Below are positions 26,489 through 34,561 of a stretch of DNA of 64,000 bases, one piece after another. The notes below the pieces were generated by a model that saw nothing but the letters and a program-made list of their open reading frames with translations, searched no databases and was not told the origin of the DNA. The stretch is from Nitratireductor arenosus. Its GTDB lineage: Bacteria > Pseudomonadota > Alphaproteobacteria > Rhizobiales > Rhizobiaceae. Position numbers and translations under genes: made by a program. Within the stretch, counting starts at the first letter, position 1. The number at the start of each line of letters is the position of its first letter. The DNA lies in NCBI RefSeq assembly GCF_009742725.1, contig NZ_WPHG01000001.1, forward strand, positions 1,090,001 through 1,154,000, read 5' to 3'.

Positions 26489-27394
26489 ATGAAAAAACTT
26501 ATCGCAGCCCTGCTTACCTCGGCCGCCCTTGCGGCGCCGGCGCTTGCCCAGGACCAGGTCTCCGAGTTCCGCATCGGGGTTCTCGGCGGTGAAAACGCGC
26601 AGGACCGTATGACGTCGAACGAATGCGTCCGTGCCTATGTCGAGGAACTGCTCGGCGTCGAGACCAAGGTTTTCACCCCGGCCGACTATGACGGCGTCAT
26701 CCAGGGCCTGCTTGGCGGCACGATCGACATGGCCTGGCTTGGCGCCTCGGCCTACGCCAAAACCTATCTGACCGACCCAGAGGCGGTTGAGCCGGTGCTG
26801 GTGAAGACCAATCTCGACGGTTCGTTCTCCTACCACTCGGTAGGCTTTGCGCGGAAGGATTCCGGCATCGCTTCGCTCGCCGACATGAAAGGCAAAAAAT
26901 TCGGCTTCGGCGATCCGAACTCGACCTCCGGCTATCTGATCCCGTCGATCGAAATTCCTGATGCAATCGGCGCAACGATGGACGATGGCGTCTATTTCGA
27001 CGAGGTGGTGTTCACCGGCGGTCATGAGCAGACGATCGTCGCGGTCGTCAACGGCGACGTCGATGCGGGCGTGACCTGGGCCGACGGCCAGGGCGCCTGG
27101 GAAGACGGCTACAATTCGGGCGCTTTGCGCAAGGCCGCCGATTCGGGCATCGTCGACATGAACGACATCGTGGAAATCTGGAAGTCGAAGCCGATCCCGG
27201 AAGGACCGATCGTGCTGCGCAGGGCCCTGCCGGCCGACGTCAAGGAGAAGGTCACGGCGTTCCTGAACGGCCTCCACGCCAAGGACGAACAGTGCGCCTA
27301 CAACATGGCTGCGGGCGAAACCGCGGGTTTCGAACCCATCGGGCATGACGCCTACGAATCGATCATCGCCGTTCGCCGCGCCAAGACAAACTGA
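26489..27394 (+). CDS. phnD: Phosphonate-binding periplasmic protein PhnD
   Basis: A 301-residue periplasmic binding protein that delivers phosphonates to the PhnCE importer. A clear signal peptide MKKLIAALLTSAALAAPALA precedes the mature domain. Family signatures are FRIGVLGGENAQDR, FTPADYDGVIQGLLGGTIDMAWLG, DSGIASLADMKGKKFGFGDPNSTSGYL and VVNGDVDAGVTWADG. ATG 26489 has AGGAG eight bases upstream; earlier in-frame starts overlap phnC and are not needed. A terminator hairpin directly follows, which would keep PhnD more abundant than the permeases. Confidence 0.96.
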   Translation: MKKLIAALLTSAALAAPALAQDQVSEFRIGVLGGENAQDRMTSNECVRAYVEELLGVETKVFTPADYDGVIQGLLGGTIDMAWLGASAYAKTYLTDPEAVEPVLVKTNLDGSFSYHSVGFARKDSGIASLADMKGKKFGFGDPNSTSGYLIPSIEIPDAIGATMDDGVYFDEVVFTGGHEQTIVAVVNGDVDAGVTWADGQGAWEDGYNSGALRKAADSGIVDMNDIVEIWKSKPIPEGPIVLRRALPADVKEKVTAFLNGLHAKDEQCAYNMAAGETAGFEPIGHDAYESIIAVRRAKTN

Positions 27395-27411
27395 TTGTCC
27401 AAGGTTTCGGG

Positions 27412-27443
27412 ACGGGCCCTGCCAGGGCCCGCCCGTTTTTTTT
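27412..27443 (+). terminator. Intrinsic terminator/attenuator between phnD and phnE1
   Basis: CGGGCCCT pairs with AGGGCCCG around a GCC loop, followed by CCCG and eight T residues. It lies inside the operon, 18 bases after phnD, so partial termination would lower expression of the permease genes relative to the binding protein. Confidence 0.85.
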
Positions 27444-27457
27444 GAAAGATTTCAGTG

Positions 27458-28315
27458 ATGACCGACATCGCGCTACGCGGCGTTGACGGCCTCAAGGTGG
27501 ATTATTTGGCGCTCGTGCGTCGCCGCCGCATGTATTCCGGTCTTCTGCTCGTCTTATTCGTTGCGCTGCTTGCCGGCGGCTTCGGTCTCGCCGACAGCCG
27601 CAACGCCGGAGGCTTCTGGGGCGGCCTGACGCAGATCTTCGACTTTCCCGTCGAACTGATGCGAGAGGCGATAGACAAGGGCGCCGCGCTGCCGGCCAAT
27701 CTGTGGCGTTACCTGCCGGCGATGATCGAGACGATCAACATCGCCGCGGTTTCGACCCTGCTTGGCGCTGTTCTGGCGGTTTTTCTTTCGCTGCTTTCGA
27801 CACGCGGCCTGGCGCGCTGGCCGCGGCTCATGCCGCTGTTCCGACGTGTGATGGACACGATGCGCGCGATTCCCGAAATCGTGATTGCGTTGGTGCTGAT
27901 CTTCGTTCTGGGCGGCGGCCCGGTGCCGGCCATGATCGCTATCGCCTTCCACACTGCCGGCGCGCTCGGCAAACTGTTTTCGGAAGTCAACGAAAACGCC
28001 GACCTCAAGCCGATCGAAGGCCTGTCGTCGGTCGGCGCGTCGTGGTTTCAGCGCATATGGCTGGGCGTCCTGCCGCAGGTCATGCCCAACTATCTCTCCT
28101 ATGCGCTGTTGCGGTTCGAGATAAATGTGCGTGCCTCCGCCATCCTCGGCTTCGTCGGCGCCGGCGGCATCGGTGCCGAGCTTCGTGTGGCGATATCCTG
28201 GGGCACCGGCCGCTACGATGCGGCCGCGGCGATCTTCCTGCTCCTGTTTCTGACCATCGTCGCCATCGACCAGCTCTCGAGCCATGTCCGCAACCGTCTC
28301 GTCGGGGGGCATTGA
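27458..28315 (+). CDS. phnE1: Phosphonate ABC transporter permease PhnE (first)
   Basis: A 285-residue inner-membrane permease. It begins with a cytoplasmic stretch, then YSGLLLVLFVALLAGGFGLAD, and carries the EAA-like loop AFHTAGALGKLFSEVNENADLKPIEGLSSVGASWFQRIWLGVLPQVMPNYLSY, which docks to PhnC. The TIGR01097-type PhnE pattern FRRVMDTMRAIPEIVIALVLIFVLGGGP is present. ATG 27458 is preferred to the adjacent GTG 27455. Its TGA overlaps the start of the second permease gene, so the pair should form a heterodimer. Confidence 0.94.
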   Translation: MTDIALRGVDGLKVDYLALVRRRRMYSGLLLVLFVALLAGGFGLADSRNAGGFWGGLTQIFDFPVELMREAIDKGAALPANLWRYLPAMIETINIAAVSTLLGAVLAVFLSLLSTRGLARWPRLMPLFRRVMDTMRAIPEIVIALVLIFVLGGGPVPAMIAIAFHTAGALGKLFSEVNENADLKPIEGLSSVGASWFQRIWLGVLPQVMPNYLSYALLRFEINVRASAILGFVGAGGIGAELRVAISWGTGRYDAAAAIFLLLFLTIVAIDQLSSHVRNRLVGGH

Positions 28316-29652
28316 TGACCACGCTGGATGCCGGTTTCGATCTGGCGCTCGCCAAGCGCGACGCGGTGCGACGCGCCTTCCGCAAGCGCATGCTCACCTT
28401 CGGGATTCCCGCGGCGGTGCTCGCCTATCTCGTCTATGTCGCCATTGCCTTCGACATTGCCGGGCTGGCGGGTCGCGCGCGCATGGACAATGCCCGAATT
28501 CTGCTTGCCGACATGGTCAGCCACAAGGTCCACGTGACGCGCGACAACCGTTTCGACAAGACGACGGTGGCCATCGAGGGCGAGAACAAGGGAACCTTTG
28601 CCGACGATCAATGGCCGGCCTGGGTTGTGCGCGAGGGGGCTTCGACCGCCGTCGCGCTTGAGGCCGGCAACGTGGTCCGTTTCGACCCGGACGCGGTCCG
28701 CTTCGACATTCCTGATTACGGGTTGTTGGAAATAGTCCAGGATCGATCGGGTATCGCGATGAAAACGCCTGCGGGCGCGACCCCCGAATGGATCAATGCC
28801 TCCTCCTCGCGCGTTACCGTCACACGACCCGAGGGACGCCTTACCGTCACCAAGACGAGGGCGGAAGTGTTCCGCTATTTCGGCGGCTGGGAGCTGTTCT
28901 TTTTCACCTTGGACAGCCCGTTTCACGGCAGGAGTTGGGGAGAACTCGCCGCTCTCGCCGTGTCCGGTGAGCGGGTGCGCGCGGGCGAATCGAACCTTGC
29001 CGCGATGGCGTCCGACGTCTGGAACAACGCGATGTGGCGCCACAAGGACGTCGCCTGGGCGATTTTCGAGACCGTGCTCATGGCGTTTCTGGGCACGATG
29101 GGCGCGGCGATCGTGGCGGTACCGCTCGCTTTCGCCGCAGCGAAGAATTTCGCGCCCGCTCTTTTGGTCCGCTTCGGCATGCGGCGTGTTTTCGACTTTC
29201 TGCGTGGCGTCGACGGGTTGATCTGGACGATTATCCTGTCACGCGCATTCGGACCTGGGCCGCTGACGGGTTCGCTGGCGATCCTGTTTACCGATACCGG
29301 AACGTTCGGAAAGCTTTTCTCCGAGGCGCTCGAGAACGTGGATCAAAAGCAAATCGACGGCCTGCGCTCGACGGGCGCGAACGTGGTGCAGCGCAATCGG
29401 TTTGGCGTCATCCCGCAGCTTGCCCCGGTGATTGTCAGCCAGGTCCTCTATTATCTCGAATCCAATATGCGCAGCGCCACGGTGATCGGGGCTATCGTCG
29501 GCGGCGGCATCGGACTGTTGTTGACCCAGGCGATCCAGACGCAGAAGGACTGGGAAGAGGTCACCTATTATATCGTGCTTACCCTGCTGATGGTTTCGGC
29601 AACCGATATCCTGTCCGGCTGGCTTCGCTCGAAACTGATTGGCGCACGTTAG
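28315..29652 (+). CDS. phnE2: Phosphonate ABC transporter permease PhnE (second, long)
   Basis: A 445-residue permease, about 150 residues longer than its partner. After one membrane helix (GIPAAVLAYLVYVAIAFDIAGL) comes a hydrophilic domain at about 55-205 rich in beta-strand patterns (TVAIEGENKG, VVRFDPDAVRFDIPDYG, RVTVTRPEGRLTVTKTRAE), probably periplasmic. The usual permease core follows, with the EAA loop FTDTGTFGKLFSEALENVDQKQIDGLRSTGANVVQRNRFGVIPQ. Long second PhnE proteins of this type are known in alphaproteobacteria. The inserted domain's role is not known; contact with PhnD is possible. The start overlaps the phnE1 stop. Confidence 0.93.
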   Translation: MTTLDAGFDLALAKRDAVRRAFRKRMLTFGIPAAVLAYLVYVAIAFDIAGLAGRARMDNARILLADMVSHKVHVTRDNRFDKTTVAIEGENKGTFADDQWPAWVVREGASTAVALEAGNVVRFDPDAVRFDIPDYGLLEIVQDRSGIAMKTPAGATPEWINASSSRVTVTRPEGRLTVTKTRAEVFRYFGGWELFFFTLDSPFHGRSWGELAALAVSGERVRAGESNLAAMASDVWNNAMWRHKDVAWAIFETVLMAFLGTMGAAIVAVPLAFAAAKNFAPALLVRFGMRRVFDFLRGVDGLIWTIILSRAFGPGPLTGSLAILFTDTGTFGKLFSEALENVDQKQIDGLRSTGANVVQRNRFGVIPQLAPVIVSQVLYYLESNMRSATVIGAIVGGGIGLLLTQAIQTQKDWEEVTYYIVLTLLMVSATDILSGWLRSKLIGAR

Positions 29653-29871
29653 GTCGTTCAACCGAAGACGATCGGCCAAACCCCGTCATGGTCGTGGAGT
29701 TTGGCCGGTCGTTGCCGAGCGATATCGCGCGCCGACACTTGATCGCGTCCGGCGCAGCGGGCTAGGTTCCGGCTCGGCGTCGACCGCGTTTTGTATCGTC
29801 GGCAGAACCCGGCCCTTCGTCAAACTGTCATGCAAATCACCTAATGGATCGCGCCTGGCAAGGATTGATGC
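29653..29871. other. Gap between phnE2 and the 2H-phosphoesterase gene
   Basis: A hairpin with arms GGCCAAAC and GTTTGGCC (29674-29706) follows phnE2, without a T-tract. Nearer the next gene, CCTTCGT-CAAA-CTGTCAT (29814-29831) looks like a weak Pho box (4/7 and 7/7). The next three genes may therefore have their own phosphate-responsive promoter as well as read-through. Confidence 0.45.
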
Positions 29872-30579
29872 ATGCGTTACGCTGTTTATTTCACGCCGCC
29901 GCAGGACGCGGCGCTGACCCGCGCGGCGTCGTCCTGGCTGGGACGTGACGCCTTTTCCGGCGCGCCGGTCGCGCCCGCCCGCGCCGGCGATCTGTCGGCG
30001 GTCGAATTGGCCTTTCACACCGCCTCCGCGCGCCGTTACGGTTTCCACGCCACGCTGAAGGCGCCGTTCACGCTCGCGTCGGGCAAGACAGAGGCCGAAC
30101 TCGTCGATGCCGTTGCCGCCTTTGCCGGCCAATGCGCGCTGGTACGGTTGCCGCGCCTGGTCGCGCGCCAGCTCGACGGGTTTTTCGCCCTCGTGCCGGC
30201 CGAACGTCACCCGCCGCTCGACGCGCTGGCCGGCGCCGTCGTGCGTGCCTTCGAGCCGTTCCGCGCGCCGTTGGCGGGCAAGGACATCGCCAGGCGCAAT
30301 CCGGCCGCCATGACGCCGGCGCAGGTCAAGAACCTGCACCAATGGGGTTATCCCTACGTGTTCGAGGAATTCCGCTTTCACATGACGCTGACCGGCCGCG
30401 CCTCGGGTCACGAGGCCGAGCGCCTGGCATCGGCGATCGACGAGCATTTTGCGCCGTTTTTATCCGCACCCCTCGAAATCGCCTCGATTGCGCTGTTTGT
30501 CGAGCCCGAGCCCGGCGCGCCCTTCAGCGTGCGCGCCTTCCACCCGATAGGCCGCTACGACCAGAGAAAGACCGCCTGA
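29872..30579 (+). CDS. 2H-phosphoesterase-like phosphonate metabolism protein (DUF1045)
   Basis: A 235-residue protein of the DUF1045 group found in phn operons. It carries two HxT motifs, HATLKAPF (about 57) and HMTLTG (about 167), the mark of 2H phosphoesterases, which hydrolyse 2',3'- or 1,2-cyclic phosphates. No metallo-beta-lactamase-type PhnP, which opens 5-phosphoribosyl 1,2-cyclic phosphate, is seen in the visible phn cluster, so this protein may do that step here. That is inference; the biochemical role of the family is not settled in what I know. It ends one base before the phnM ATG. Confidence 0.88.
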   Translation: MRYAVYFTPPQDAALTRAASSWLGRDAFSGAPVAPARAGDLSAVELAFHTASARRYGFHATLKAPFTLASGKTEAELVDAVAAFAGQCALVRLPRLVARQLDGFFALVPAERHPPLDALAGAVVRAFEPFRAPLAGKDIARRNPAAMTPAQVKNLHQWGYPYVFEEFRFHMTLTGRASGHEAERLASAIDEHFAPFLSAPLEIASIALFVEPEPGAPFSVRAFHPIGRYDQRKTA

Positions 30580-30580
30580 G

Positions 30581-31720
30581 ATGAGTGCCGAAACCATTTT
30601 CTCCAATGCCCGCATCGTGCTGGCCGACGAGATCGTCCACGGCGCGGTGGCGATACGCGACGGCAAGATCGCCGACATCCAGCCCGGCGGCGCGGCGGTC
30701 GGCGAGGATTTCGGCGACGACTATCTCATTCCCGGCCTGGTCGAGCTTCACACCGACCATCTCGAAGGCCATTACGCGCCGCGGCCGAAAGTGCGCTGGA
30801 ACCCGCTCGCCGCCGTGCTGGCGCATGACGCACAGGTCGCGACTTCGGGCATCACCACGGTCTTTGACGCGTTGCGGATCGGGCTCGACGAGGATTCCGA
30901 CATCGTGGCCAAGGATATGCGCAAACTGGCCGACGCGATCGAGGACGGGGTACGCGGCGACCGGCTGCGCGCCGACCATTTCATCCATCTGCGCTGCGAG
31001 GTCTCGTCCGACGATTGCGTCGACAGTTTCGGCCTTTACGACGACGATGAGCGCGTGCGGCTGGTTTCGTTGATGGACCACGCGCCGGGTCAGCGTCAGT
31101 TCGTCGACCTGGAGACCTATGCCAGCTATTACAAGCGCAAGCTCAACCTGACCGACGAGGCGTTCCGCGAATTCTGCGAAAAACGCATGGAGCAGTCGCG
31201 GCGCAATTCGCGCCGCCAGCGCGAGGCGATCGCTGCCGCCTGCCGCGCGCGCGGCATCGTGCTCGCCAGTCATGACGACGCGACCGACGTCCATGTCGGA
31301 GAGGCGATCGAGCAAGGCATCCGCGTCGCCGAGTTTCCCACCACGATGACGGCCGCCGCCGCGTCGAAAAAAGCGGGAATGGGTGTGCTGATGGGCGCGC
31401 CCAACGTCGTGCGCGGCGGCTCGCATTCGGGCAACGTCTCGGCGCGCGAGTTGGCCGAAAACGACTGTCTCGACATCCTGTCGTCCGATTACATCCCGTT
31501 CAGCCTGATCCAGTCGGCCTTTTTCCTTGGCGAGGTCGTCGACGCCATCTCGCTGCCGCGCGCCGTCGCCATGGTGTCGAAAAATCCGGCCGACGCCACC
31601 GGTCTGACCGACCGCGGCGAGATCGCCGTCGGCAAACGCGCCGACCTGGTGCGCGTGCGCGTCGACGAGCACATTCCCGTCGTCCGCTCGGTGTGGCGCG
31701 AAGGCCGCCGCGTGGCATGA
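30581..31720 (+). CDS. phnM: Alpha-D-ribose 1-methylphosphonate 5-triphosphate diphosphatase PhnM
   Basis: A 379-residue amidohydrolase-fold enzyme that removes pyrophosphate from the ribosyl phosphonate triphosphate before PhnJ acts. Metal-binding and family motifs are PGLVELHTDHLEGHYAPRP near the N-terminus, the HDAQVATSGITTVFDAL stretch, ASHDDATDVHV, and GAPNVVRGGSHSGN near the active site. The C-terminus overlaps the phnN start. It completes the enzymatic set encoded about 8 kb upstream (phnG-L). Confidence 0.95.
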   Translation: MSAETIFSNARIVLADEIVHGAVAIRDGKIADIQPGGAAVGEDFGDDYLIPGLVELHTDHLEGHYAPRPKVRWNPLAAVLAHDAQVATSGITTVFDALRIGLDEDSDIVAKDMRKLADAIEDGVRGDRLRADHFIHLRCEVSSDDCVDSFGLYDDDERVRLVSLMDHAPGQRQFVDLETYASYYKRKLNLTDEAFREFCEKRMEQSRRNSRRQREAIAAACRARGIVLASHDDATDVHVGEAIEQGIRVAEFPTTMTAAAASKKAGMGVLMGAPNVVRGGSHSGNVSARELAENDCLDILSSDYIPFSLIQSAFFLGEVVDAISLPRAVAMVSKNPADATGLTDRGEIAVGKRADLVRVRVDEHIPVVRSVWREGRRVA

Positions 31721-32349
31721 CCGACGCCTCGACCGTACTTCGTGCCCGTCTCGATCCGCGCGCGCGCCAGGGCGCCTTCGTTGCCGTGGTTGGGCCGAGC
31801 GGCGCCGGCAAGGACACGCTGATGTCCTATGCGCGCGGCCGTTTGTCCGGCGCGGACGGGCATGCGGTCCATTTCGCGCGCCGGGTGATCACCCGTGCGC
31901 CGGACGGCGGCACGGAGGACCACGACACGCTGTCTGCGCAGGCCTTTGTGGAGGCCGAGGCCAACGGCGCCTTCGCCCTGTCCTGGGTCGCGCATGGCCT
32001 GCATTACGGCCTGCCGGCCGTCGTCGACGACAAGATCGCCGCCGGCGCCACCGTCGTTGCCAATCTGTCGCGAACCGCAATCCCCGCGCTGAGGGCACGC
32101 TATCGCAACGTCGCCGTCGCCTTCGTCACCGCCGCGCCGGCGATCCGGGCCGCCAGGCTGGCGGCGCGTGGCCGCGAGACACAGGAAGAGATCCTGGCCC
32201 GCCTGGCACGCGCAGCCGCCGGCGAGGACGAAATCCCTGCACCGGTGAACGTCATCCGCAACGACGACACGCTCGAAGCCGGCGGCGAGGCGCTTTTGGC
32301 AGCGATCCGCATGGCCGGCGAGCTGGCCCGGGCGCCGCTGGATCTGTAA
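31717..32349 (+). CDS. phnN: Ribose 1,5-bisphosphate phosphokinase PhnN
   Basis: A 210-residue guanylate-kinase-like enzyme that phosphorylates ribose 1,5-bisphosphate to PRPP, recycling the sugar left by C-P lyase. The P-loop is GPSGAGKDTL, followed by RRVITRAPDGGTEDHDTLSAQAF, the PhnN pattern. ATG 31717 overlaps the phnM TGA (ATGA). The last gene of the phn cluster: 41 bases later the DUF1513 gene ends on the opposite strand. Confidence 0.93.
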   Translation: MTDASTVLRARLDPRARQGAFVAVVGPSGAGKDTLMSYARGRLSGADGHAVHFARRVITRAPDGGTEDHDTLSAQAFVEAEANGAFALSWVAHGLHYGLPAVVDDKIAAGATVVANLSRTAIPALRARYRNVAVAFVTAAPAIRAARLAARGRETQEEILARLARAAAGEDEIPAPVNVIRNDDTLEAGGEALLAAIRMAGELARAPLDL

Positions 32350-32390
32350 GCCGCCGCCACGCGCGCGCGGTCCTGGGCATTGCGAAAATC

Positions 32391-33485
32391 TCAACCGTCG
32401 AGCCGAAGGACGTGATTGTCCCAGACGAGGTTGACATGGCCCGGCGCGCCGCGCGCCGGGCGGATGTCGCCGGTACCGGTCGTGGCGAAAAACCCGCCGG
32501 CCTGCGCGGCGAGACCGCACACCTCGTTGAGACGCTTTCGGCCAACGAGCCGGCCGCTCGCCGCGTCGAATGTCGCCAGCAGATTGCCGCGTGGTGAGGT
32601 GACGGCGACCCTGTCGGTGACGCGATTGCAGGCGACCGAGCCGACATAATTGCCGAATCCCGCCCAGGCCTTGCCCGGCAGATCGAGCAACCTGATCGCA
32701 TCGCCCGGCCTGGCAAGGCCGACCAGCGGCGGGGCGTCGCCGGTGGCGCCTTCATACTGGCAGCCGAACCAGCACCGTCCGGCGCCGTCGATCGCCATGT
32801 GGCGGATCGAAAGCTGATGCAGGTCCGCGGCAAGCCGGTGTTTTTCGACCAGCGTGCCGTGGATGCGGTCCAGGAAAACCAGCGAGGGTCGCATGGTCGC
32901 CAGATTGAGCTTGGCGCGGCCGAAATCGGGATGGGTCTCGATACCGCCATTGGCGACCGCCAGCGTGCGCCCGTCCGGCATCAGGAGCAGTTCGTGAGGA
33001 TCCATGCCGTGCGTGTCGAATTCGCCGACACGACGGAACCCGTCGGTCGCGTCATAGACGCCGATCAGACCACGCGCGGCCTCGAAATCGTTTTCGGTCG
33101 CGTAGAGCAACCGCCCGTCCGGGGAAAAGACGCCATGGCCGAAGAAATGCCGCCCGGGCGCGGCCTGGATCGTCACCGGTTCGGCGCGACGATTAAGATC
33201 GAAGATCACGGCGAAGTAACCCGGCCGCCGCGCAAAGGCGACCGCGCGCCGTGCGGCTCTGTCGCAGGCGATGTCGTGGCCGCGGTCGGGCAAGGCGACG
33301 CGCGCACAGATCGTGCCGTCGTCGGCTAGCAGCGCTACGCCGAAGCGTCCGTCGCTGTCCTTGTAGGCCGCCGCGAAGGCGGCCTGTTGTTCCGGCCTGG
33401 CCAACGCGCGCGGCGTGCCGATCCAGGCCAGGAGCCAGGCTCCGGTCGCCGCAAGCAGGTCGCGGCGGTCGAGCAGGGGCGCCAT
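32391..33485 (-). CDS. DUF1513 protein, Tat-exported, beta-propeller-like
   Basis: A 364-residue protein with a twin-arginine-like leader (MAPLLDRRDLLAATGAWLLAW) and a repetitive beta-strand pattern (PDGRLLYATENDFEAARGLIGVYD, MDPHELLLMPDGRTLAVANGGIETHPD) typical of DUF1513, probably a seven-bladed propeller. The family is linked to imelysin and di-haem genes in iron-responsive clusters; its activity is unknown. It starts on the last base of the second imelysin gene and is the last member of the iron operon. Confidence 0.85.
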   Translation of the reverse strand: MAPLLDRRDLLAATGAWLLAWIGTPRALARPEQQAAFAAAYKDSDGRFGVALLADDGTICARVALPDRGHDIACDRAARRAVAFARRPGYFAVIFDLNRRAEPVTIQAAPGRHFFGHGVFSPDGRLLYATENDFEAARGLIGVYDATDGFRRVGEFDTHGMDPHELLLMPDGRTLAVANGGIETHPDFGRAKLNLATMRPSLVFLDRIHGTLVEKHRLAADLHQLSIRHMAIDGAGRCWFGCQYEGATGDAPPLVGLARPGDAIRLLDLPGKAWAGFGNYVGSVACNRVTDRVAVTSPRGNLLATFDAASGRLVGRKRLNEVCGLAAQAGGFFATTGTGDIRPARGAPGHVNLVWDNHVLRLDG

Positions 33486-34561
33486 CAGTCGCCGTCGAGC
33501 GAGGAAAAGCCGGCCGTCAGCCCGTAGGCGGCGGTCAGATGCTCGCTGACGAGCTGCGACAGGCTGGAGGAAACGACGCGCACGAAGGCGAGCTTCTCAC
33601 GGGCTTGCGCGTCGGCCAGCGTATCGGCGATGCGTTCGGGCACGTCCGACAGCGCGCCGTCGGCCTGCGCGAACTCGAACCGGATCGAAGCAGCTATCCA
33701 CCGATCCTCCGCTGCCAAATGGTCGGCGAAACCGGCCTTGTCGAACAGGTCCCGAAGCCCGTCGAGATTGGCCCTGATGGTCGCGACCGTCAGACCGGCG
33801 CGCCACAGCAACGCCCGCTTTGGCCGGTCCTTGTCCGGCGTCTCGCCCAGAAACCCGTTCAGGCGCACGTCGCGCAACTGTTCCAAGCCATGGATCAGCA
33901 TATCGGTCACTTCGCCGAGCGCCTCGCTCTGGTCGCGAAACAGCGCGTTGTCGGGACCCGGTTCGGCCAGTTGGCCGGCAATACCGTCATTGTCGGCCCA
34001 GCCGGCGGTGATGTCGGCCGCGATTTTCGCCAGGTTCGCGCCGATCGCGGCACCGTACCGGCAGCGAAAACCGTCCGCCCCAGCAAGCTCTTCGGCGCCG
34101 GTTCCATAAAGCACGTAGTCGAGCGCGCCGAGCCCCTGAACGGCCACGCTCTTTTGCGCCAGCGCGGCGGCGTCGGTCGCCGTGTCGTCGCGGGTCGCCA
34201 GGATCGCCTGGACCTGCCTCAGCCCGATGCCGCGCCGGTCGGGCCAGAACAGGATGCGCTCCAGCCGGTTTTGCGCCCGCACCGGGCCGAACCCGACCAT
34301 TTCGATCGATGCCCAGGCGAGCGCGGTGTCCCGAAAGGCCGCGCGAGCCGTTTCCAGTTGCGCCGGACCGGGTGCGTCGCACAATGCCCGCACGTCTTTT
34401 TCCAGCGTCTCGGCCGCAGTCTGCAAACGCGCGTAGCCCGGGCGGATCACCGCGTCGATCGCCGCGCGTGCGATCGCCACGGCCGGCGCGGGTTCGCCGA
34501 AGGCAGTGGCCGGCAGCGCCAGACCGAGGCAGAGCGCGAGGACAAGCGGACGTATCATCAC
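33485..34561 (-). CDS. Imelysin-family protein (second), exported
   Basis: A 358-residue periplasmic helical protein with a signal peptide (LVLALCLGLALPATAFG) and the imelysin fold. Where the first imelysin of this operon has GYHAIEFLLWG, this one has QGLGALDYVLYG, so the GxHxxE metal site is lost at the histidine. Such divergent second imelysins regularly pair with a canonical one. It may act as a structural or substrate-binding partner. It overlaps the di-haem gene by four bases. Confidence 0.85.
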   Translation of the reverse strand: MMIRPLVLALCLGLALPATAFGEPAPAVAIARAAIDAVIRPGYARLQTAAETLEKDVRALCDAPGPAQLETARAAFRDTALAWASIEMVGFGPVRAQNRLERILFWPDRRGIGLRQVQAILATRDDTATDAAALAQKSVAVQGLGALDYVLYGTGAEELAGADGFRCRYGAAIGANLAKIAADITAGWADNDGIAGQLAEPGPDNALFRDQSEALGEVTDMLIHGLEQLRDVRLNGFLGETPDKDRPKRALLWRAGLTVATIRANLDGLRDLFDKAGFADHLAAEDRWIAASIRFEFAQADGALSDVPERIADTLADAQAREKLAFVRVVSSSLSQLVSEHLTAAYGLTAGFSSLDGD

